DNA from: an uncultured Collinsella sp.
GTDB lineage: Bacteria > Actinomycetota > Coriobacteriia > Coriobacteriales > Coriobacteriaceae
DNA: 9,787 nucleotides
NCBI GenBank assembly: GCA_900550835.1
Contig: URTP01000080.1
Coordinates: 1 to 9,787 of the forward strand
Direction of reading: 5' to 3'
Shown: one piece after another, positions 5,288 to 9,787 of the stretch
How the letters are laid out: every line of letters begins with the position of its first letter
How positions within the stretch are numbered: position 1 is the stretch's first letter
Program-made: the position numbers and the translations under genes
Notes under the pieces: generated by a model
Seen by the model: the letters and a program-made list of their open reading frames with translations, nothing else
What the model was told of the DNA's origin: nothing
Databases searched by the model: none

Positions 5288-5860
5288 GTGTTTGGTATTG
5301 GAGAGGGTGAGCTCGCGATCATCGTGGTCTTCGGCTTTTTGCTGTTTGGCCCGGATAAGCTCCCGCAGATGGGCCGCACGATCGGCCGTGCTATCCGTCA
5401 GTTCCGCGAGACGCAGGAAAAGATGACGGCCGTTGTTCAGTCCGAGATTATCGATCCGGTGAGCGAGGCCGCGTCGGCCCCGGTCAAGCCCAAGAAGACT
5501 GCTGCGACCGACGACGATTCCGATGCGGACGAGGATGCCGCCGAGACGGCAGCGCCCGCCAAGAAGGAGACCTTTGCCGAGCGTCGCGCCCGTCTTGCTG
5601 CCGAGAAGGCCGCAAGCGAGGGCGCTGCTGAGGGCGAAGGCGCTGTTGATGAGGCCGAGGGTACAGAGCCTGCTGCTGCCGTCGAGCCCGAGCCTGCTGC
5701 AGAGCCCAAGCCCGAGCCGGCAGAGCCCACGACGGCTGACCTCTACGCTCGTCGTCCCCGCAAGCGCAAGGCCGTCGTCGACCAGCTCGCTCGCGAGCTC
5801 GAGGTCGAGGACGATGCCGAGGCTGCTGCCGCCGACGCCCCGAAGGGAGGCGATGAGTAA
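5288..5860 (+). CDS. tatA: Twin-arginine translocase subunit of the TatA/TatB family
   Basis: This membrane protein works with TatC to export folded proteins that carry twin-arginine signal peptides. With the GTG start it has 190 residues. The N-terminus MFGIGEGELAIIVVFG leads into one membrane segment (about 5-20), then the FGPDKLP hinge (20-26), then an amphipathic helix (about 27-47). E8 is a residue typical of TatB, and FGPDKLP is also close to TatB, while the pairing with a single tatC suits TatA; subunit identity is therefore open. The remaining 140 residues are a disordered, Ala/Glu/Pro-rich tail (Glu-Pro repeats near 130-147) with a basic patch RRPRKRK around 154-160 and an acidic end. 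Such a tail is longer than in usual TatA. The stop overlaps the tatC start by one base, so the two are translated together. Confidence 0.92.
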   Translation: MFGIGEGELAIIVVFGFLLFGPDKLPQMGRTIGRAIRQFRETQEKMTAVVQSEIIDPVSEAASAPVKPKKTAATDDDSDADEDAAETAAPAKKETFAERRARLAAEKAASEGAAEGEGAVDEAEGTEPAAAVEPEPAAEPKPEPAEPTTADLYARRPRKRKAVVDQLARELEVEDDAEAAAADAPKGGDE

Positions 5861-6651
5861 TGCCGATCGGACCTGCGCGCATGCCGCTCTTCGATCACCT
5901 GGGAGAGCTCCGTCGCCGCCTGACCATCGTGGTCGTTTCGGTGTTTGCCGCCGCCATCGTGCTGTACTTTGCCACGCCCGTGGTGCTCGATATTCTTGAG
6001 GACCCCATCCGCTCCTTTGTGCCGGACGGTAAGTTTTACATCACCACCACGCTCGGCGGCTTTGGCCTGCGCTTCTCGCTTGCCATCAAGATGGCCGTGG
6101 TCATGTGCACGCCCATGATCATCTGGCAGATTCTGGCATTTTTCCTGCCGGCACTGCGCCCCAACGAGCGCAAGTGGGTTGTGCCCACGGTGCTCGCCTC
6201 GACGGTGCTGTTCTTCCTGGGTGCCATCTTCTGCTACTTCATCATCATCCCGGCGGGCTTTGAGTGGCTCATCGGCGAGACCTCGGCTGTCGCTACGGCG
6301 TTGCCCGATCTGGAGAACTACGTCAACATGGAGCTGCTCTTTATGATCGGCTTTGGTGTGGCGTTTGAGCTGCCGCTCATCATCTTCTACCTGTCCGTTT
6401 TCCACATCGTGTCCTATGCGGCCTTCCGCAGCGCCTGGCGCTACGTGTACGTAGGCCTGCTCGTGGGTTCGGCTGTGATTACGCCCGACGGCTCGCCCGT
6501 TACGCTGGGTCTCATGTATGGCGCCCTGCTCTCGCTCTACGAGATTTCGCTCGCCATCGCTCGCGTGGTCATTACCGCGCGCGAGGGCAAGGAGGGCCTG
6601 TTCGTGAGCCGTCTGGACCTGTTCTCGGACGACGAGGACGACGAGGAGTAA
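5860..6651 (+). CDS. tatC: Sec-independent protein translocase TatC
   Basis: TatC is the receptor for twin-arginine signal peptides in the cytoplasmic membrane. The 263 residues contain about six membrane segments. Family marks are FDHLGELRRRL (11-21) with E15, FFLPALRPNERK (94-105) with E103 in the first cytoplasmic loop, FGVAFELPLI (165-174) with E170, and ITPDGSPVTLGLMY (207-220) with D210. These correspond to residues known to matter in E. coli TatC. The tail ends in an acidic run of Asp and Glu after the last membrane segment. The ATG overlaps the TAA of the upstream subunit (TAATG) and is preceded by GGGAGG within that gene. Another possible start at Met8 would still leave the core intact. 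Operon membership with tatA is clear, and hypA follows after 6 bases. Confidence 0.97.
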   Translation: MPIGPARMPLFDHLGELRRRLTIVVVSVFAAAIVLYFATPVVLDILEDPIRSFVPDGKFYITTTLGGFGLRFSLAIKMAVVMCTPMIIWQILAFFLPALRPNERKWVVPTVLASTVLFFLGAIFCYFIIIPAGFEWLIGETSAVATALPDLENYVNMELLFMIGFGVAFELPLIIFYLSVFHIVSYAAFRSAWRYVYVGLLVGSAVITPDGSPVTLGLMYGALLSLYEISLAIARVVITAREGKEGLFVSRLDLFSDDEDDEE

Positions 6652-6657
6652 ATCGGT

Positions 6658-7014
6658 ATGCACGAGGTTGGCATTGTCAACGGCATACTCGATACAGTGA
6701 TTCGCGCGGCGCGTGGGGCGGGGGCCTCGCGCGCCGTTTTGGTAACGCTTCGTATCGGGGATATGACCGAGGTCGTGCGCGAGGCACTCGACTTTGCGTG
6801 GGAGACGTTTCGCGATGAGGACCCGCTCACGCGCGGCTGCGAGCTTGCCGTGGAGGAGGTCCATCCACAAAGCGAGTGCCTGGACTGCGGCGAGGTCTTT
6901 GAGCACGACCGTTTCCATTGTCGCTGCCCCCAGTGTGGCGGCGCCAACGTGCGCCTGCTGCACGGCCGCGAGCTCGATATCGCAAGTATCGAAATCGAAA
7001 CCCCCGACGATTAG
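6658..7014 (+). CDS. hypA: Hydrogenase maturation nickel metallochaperone HypA
   Basis: HypA delivers nickel, with the GTPase HypB, to the large subunit of [NiFe] hydrogenases in the cytoplasm. At 118 residues it has the normal length. The N-terminus MHE gives the nickel ligand H2. The zinc site uses two CxxC pairs, C74-C77 (CLDC) and C90-C93 (CPQC); an extra C88 makes the second pair read CRCPQC. The closing HGRELDIASIEIE (102-114) matches the conserved GREL end of the family. The gene starts 6 bases after the tatC stop, and the GAGGAG within the last tatC codons is its likely ribosome binding site, so expression is probably coupled to tat. No hydrogenase gene is in view. HypA can also serve urease in some bacteria, but the partner HypB next door and the absence of urease genes favour hydrogenase. 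Confidence 0.95.
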   Translation: MHEVGIVNGILDTVIRAARGAGASRAVLVTLRIGDMTEVVREALDFAWETFRDEDPLTRGCELAVEEVHPQSECLDCGEVFEHDRFHCRCPQCGGANVRLLHGRELDIASIEIETPDD

Positions 7015-7069
7015 CCCGCTAGCCATCTAATGATGGGGTATAAAGGGGCCAAAGTAAGGAGCGCTAAGT

Positions 7070-7753
7070 ATGGCCGAGAAAACGATTGATATCGCGTCGC
7101 CGATCCTGTCGCGCAACGAGCGCCTGGCAGATCAGCTGCGTCAGCGATTTAATGAGGCAGGCACCTACGTGATCAATGTGCTGTCGAGCCCCGGCTCGGG
7201 TAAGACCACCACGATTCTGGGCACCAACGAGCGCCTGCGTGACAAAGCCGGCCTGCGCTGTGCCGTCATCGAGGGCGATATCGCCTCGGATGTCGATGCC
7301 ATCACCATGAAGGAAGCCGGCATGCCCGCCATCCAGATCAACACGGGCGGCCTGTGCCACCTCGAGGGCAACATGATCATGGAGGCCGTCGACGCCTTCG
7401 ACCAGGCTGTGGGTCTGGAGAACATCGACGTCATCTTTATCGAAAACGTGGGCAACCTGGTCTGCCCGGTCGACTTTGACCTGGGCGAGAACCTGTCCAT
7501 CATGATTCTCTCGGTGCCCGAGGGCGACGACAAGCCCATCAAGTACCCGGGCATCTTCCAACACGCCGGCGCGCAGCTGCTCAACAAGGTCGACGTGGCT
7601 CCGGCTTTCGATTTTGACATGGATAGGTATACTAAGACACTCGATGACCTCAATCCGCAGGCGCCGCGGTTTGCCGTGAGCGCGCGCAAGGGCGAGGGCA
7701 TGGATGCCTGGTGCGATTGGCTCATCGGGCAGATTGAGCAAGCAAGGGCGTAA
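7070..7753 (+). CDS. hypB: Hydrogenase nickel incorporation GTPase HypB
   Basis: HypB is a SIMIBI-class GTPase that drives nickel insertion into [NiFe] hydrogenase. Nucleotide motifs are visible in order: Walker A SSPGSGKTT (39-47, K45), EGDIASDVD (68-76), the NKVD base-recognition motif (172-175) and VSARKGEGM (203-211). The metal site of the G domain is present as C96-H97 in GGLCHLEGNM and C132 in VGNLVCP. The protein has 227 residues and lacks both the His-rich nickel-storage stretch and the N-terminal CxxCGC site found in some HypBs, so it is the minimal form. The start follows TAAGGAG at 7055-7061. The 55-base gap after hypA holds a small CCATC/GATGG hairpin and a TATAAA at 7040-7045 that could be an internal promoter, but read-through from hypA is the simpler reading. 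Confidence 0.97.
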   Translation: MAEKTIDIASPILSRNERLADQLRQRFNEAGTYVINVLSSPGSGKTTTILGTNERLRDKAGLRCAVIEGDIASDVDAITMKEAGMPAIQINTGGLCHLEGNMIMEAVDAFDQAVGLENIDVIFIENVGNLVCPVDFDLGENLSIMILSVPEGDDKPIKYPGIFQHAGAQLLNKVDVAPAFDFDMDRYTKTLDDLNPQAPRFAVSARKGEGMDAWCDWLIGQIEQARA

Positions 7754-7795
7754 GTCGGCCGCCATACGGGCGGGCGTAGCCGCAGAGATACGAGA

Positions 7796-7801
7796 TAGGA
7801 G
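7796..7801 (+). promoter_or_regulatory. Shine-Dalgarno site (TAGGAG) that sets the TTG start of the topoisomerase
   Basis: TAGGAG is 6 bases before TTG 7808, after which the protein reads KLIIAEKNDAA, the normal first strand of a Toprim domain. The first in-frame ATG is about 78 codons later, inside the domain, so TTG is the real start. Confidence 0.8.
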
Positions 7802-7807
7802 CCTCTT

Positions 7808-9787
7808 TTGAAGCTCATCATCGCCGAGAAAAACGACGCCGCGCGTCAGATTGCCGAGCGTCTGTCCACGGGCAAGCCCAAAAAGGACAAGGTGTACAAC
7901 ACCGCCATCTACCGTTTTGAGTGGAAGGGCGAGGAGTGCGTGACGATCGGCCTTGCCGGTCACATCCTTGCGCCCGATTTTTGCGACAGCGTGCTGTTCG
8001 ATAAAAAGCTGGGCTGGTATTCGGTCACGGAGGACGGTGAGATGCTGCCGGCCGATATGCCCGATGGCTTGGCCCGCCCGCCGTACGACACCAAGCGCAA
8101 GCCGTTTCTTGCCGACGGCATCTCCATCAAGGGCTGGAAGCTCGAGAGTCTGCCCTATCTCACCTGGGCACCCGTCATTAAGCTGCCGGCCGAGAAGGAA
8201 CTCATCCGCTCGCTCAAGAACCTCGCCAAAAAGTCCGACAGTGTCATCATCGCCACGGACTTCGATCGCGAGGGCGAGCTGATCGGTTCGGACGCCCTCA
8301 ACAAGGTGCGCGAGGTGGCGCCCGACTTGCCGGTCGCCCGCGCCCAGTATTCTTCGTTTACCAAGGCCGAGATCACGCAGGCCTTCGATAACCTTGTCTC
8401 GCTCGACCAGAACCTGGCCGACGCCGGCGAGAGCCGTCAGCACATCGACCTCATTTGGGGTGCAGTGCTCACGCGCTACCTGACGCTCGCCAAGTTTGGC
8501 GGCTTTGGCAACGTGCGTTCCGCCGGCCGCGTGCAGACGCCGACGCTTGCCCTGGTGGTCGAGCGCGAGCGCGAGCGCATGGCGTTTGTGCCCGAGGACT
8601 ATTGGCAGATTCGCGGCATGGGCGCCGCGCAAGGCGCTGCCGAGGACGATCGCTTTAAGATCGCGCACAAGACGGCGCGCTTTACCGACAAGGATGCTGC
8701 TGAGACGGCGTACGGTCACGTTGACGGCGCTACGACGGCACCCGTCGCCGCGGTGACCAAGCGCTCGCGTAAGCAGCAGCCGCCCACGCCGTTTGCGACG
8801 ACCTCGCTGCAGGCTGCCGCCGCGGCCGAGGGCATCTCACCTGCGCGTACCATGCGCATCGCCGAGTCCCTCTACATGGCCGGTCTCATCAGCTACCCGC
8901 GTGTCGACAACACCGTGTATCCCGCGACGCTCGATCTGGGCGCCGTGGTGAGCGACCTGGCAAAGATCAACCCGGCGCTGGCGCCCGTGTGCAAAAAGGT
9001 GCTCGCCGGCCCCATGAAGCCCACGCGCGGCAAGGTCGAGACCACCGACCACCCGCCTATCTACCCCACGGGCGAGGGCGATCCGTCCACGCTCGACGGC
9101 GGCCAGCGCAAACTCTATGACCTCATCGCCCGTCGCTTCCTGGCAACGCTCATGGGGCCCGCGACCATCGAGAACACCAAGCTCGAGCTCGATGTGAACG
9201 GTGAGCCGTTCGTGGCTTCGGGCGACGTGCTCGTGACCCCGGGCTTCCGCGAGGCATATCCGTACGGTCTCAAGCGCGACGAGCAGATGCCGCCGCTTGA
9301 GCAGGGCGACACGGTCGACGTGTTCGACATTAAGCTCGAGGCCAAGCAGACCGAGCCGCCCGCGCGCTACAGCCAGGGCAAGCTCGTGCAGGAGATGGAA
9401 AAGCGCGGCCTGGGCACCAAGTCCACGCGCGCGAGTATCATCGAGCGCCTGTATGCCGTGCGCTATCTCAAAAATGATCCCGTTGAGCCGAGCCAGCTGG
9501 GCATCGCCATCATCGACGCGCTGTCGCAGTTTGCCCCGCGCATCACGAGCCCCGATATGACCAGCGAGCTCGACGGCGACATGACCCGCGTGGAGCGCGG
9601 CGAGGACACCGAAGAGCATGTCGTGACGCACTCGCGCGCGCTGCTGGCCGGCGTGCTCGACGAGCTGCTCAAGCATACGCAGGAGCTGGGCGACGCCATC
9701 AGCGACGCCGTCACGGCCGATGCGCGCGTGGGCGCCTGCCCCAAGTGCGGCAAGGACCTGGTTATGAAGACGAGCGCCAAGACCCGC
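7808..9787 (+). CDS. Type IA DNA topoisomerase (TopA/TopB family), 3' end outside the window
   Basis: This enzyme cuts and rejoins one DNA strand through a 5'-phosphotyrosine link to relax or decatenate DNA. The window holds 660 codons from a TTG start. The Toprim domain opens with LIIAEKN (E7) and carries the metal motif TDFDREGE (150-157, acidic residues D151, D153, E155). Next come RQHIDLIWGAVLTRYLTLA, SAGRVQTPTLALVVERE, and the active-site stretch LISYPRVDNTVYP with catalytic Y363 and R365. A later THDHPP-like element (TTDHPPIYPTGE) and LGTKSTRASIIERL complete the core. At the right edge CPKCG (from C644) begins a zinc ribbon that runs on. The motifs LISYPRxDNTVYP and RxxIDLIWGAxLTR look more like archaeal topoisomerase I than canonical bacterial TopA. 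It follows hypB by 54 bases. It may be an extra enzyme beside the usual TopA; that cannot be seen here. Confidence 0.93.
   Translation, partial: MKLIIAEKNDAARQIAERLSTGKPKKDKVYNTAIYRFEWKGEECVTIGLAGHILAPDFCDSVLFDKKLGWYSVTEDGEMLPADMPDGLARPPYDTKRKPFLADGISIKGWKLESLPYLTWAPVIKLPAEKELIRSLKNLAKKSDSVIIATDFDREGELIGSDALNKVREVAPDLPVARAQYSSFTKAEITQAFDNLVSLDQNLADAGESRQHIDLIWGAVLTRYLTLAKFGGFGNVRSAGRVQTPTLALVVERERERMAFVPEDYWQIRGMGAAQGAAEDDRFKIAHKTARFTDKDAAETAYGHVDGATTAPVAAVTKRSRKQQPPTPFATTSLQAAAAAEGISPARTMRIAESLYMAGLISYPRVDNTVYPATLDLGAVVSDLAKINPALAPVCKKVLAGPMKPTRGKVETTDHPPIYPTGEGDPSTLDGGQRKLYDLIARRFLATLMGPATIENTKLELDVNGEPFVASGDVLVTPGFREAYPYGLKRDEQMPPLEQGDTVDVFDIKLEAKQTEPPARYSQGKLVQEMEKRGLGTKSTRASIIERLYAVRYLKNDPVEPSQLGIAIIDALSQFAPRITSPDMTSELDGDMTRVERGEDTEEHVVTHSRALLAGVLDELLKHTQELGDAISDAVTADARVGACPKCGKDLVMKTSAKTR

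Noticed and set aside
5660..5735. A repeat or CRISPR-like array in the tatA tail
   Set aside because: The near-repeats encode Glu-Pro and Ala-Glu runs in frame and are irregular; this is low-complexity coding sequence.
5743..7026. A 427-codon minus-strand open frame opposite tatC and hypA
   Set aside because: It has a His/Gln/Arg-rich composition typical of antisense to GC-rich membrane-protein genes and lacks a ribosome binding site.
7064..8719. A 551-codon minus-strand open frame opposite hypB and the topoisomerase
   Set aside because: It lies antisense to conserved catalytic motifs on the plus strand and shows no recognisable domain.

Overview
The window looks like a chromosomal stretch of a GC-rich actinobacterium, most probably the class Coriobacteriia (Collinsella-like). 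Codons end mostly in C or G, Shine-Dalgarno sites are strong (AAGGAG or GGAGG), and the gene set fits an anaerobic gut actinobacterium: a family II pyrophosphatase, a TatA/B-TatC pair, HypA/HypB and a PF12897-type aminotransferase. The genus is inferred from style and gene content, not from a marker gene.

Layout. Bases 2-262 hold the 3' end of a ROK-family glucokinase. A manganese-dependent inorganic pyrophosphatase (408-1331) follows and ends at a clear intrinsic terminator. A 267-base gap then leads to an NhaA Na+/H+ antiporter (1599-2957). The gap contains an operator-like inverted repeat, a terminator-like hairpin with a T-run, and a second hairpin next to the ribosome binding site. After nhaA, one long hairpin serves as a two-way terminator between nhaA and a small convergent minus-strand gene of unknown function (3044-3298). 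An aminotransferase (3449-4753) is divergent from that small gene and is followed by a STAS anti-sigma-factor antagonist (4820-5134).

The second half is a dense plus-strand block: a TatA/TatB-family subunit (GTG start at 5288), TatC, HypA and HypB, then a type IA DNA topoisomerase that starts with TTG at 7808 and runs off the right edge. TatA/B and TatC overlap by one base, and hypA begins 6 bases after tatC stops. Tat export and Ni insertion are both needed to make exported [NiFe] hydrogenases, so the tat-hyp arrangement makes functional sense, although no hydrogenase structural gene is visible here.

The coding content is mostly ordinary housekeeping. I see no mobile element, CRISPR array, tRNA, rRNA, toxin-antitoxin pair or defence system. 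The points most worth a second look are the nhaA leader, the archaeal-looking topoisomerase, the long charged insert in NhaA, the single TatA/B subunit with mixed features, and the unassigned 84-residue protein. No gene-free stretch exceeds 300 bases.
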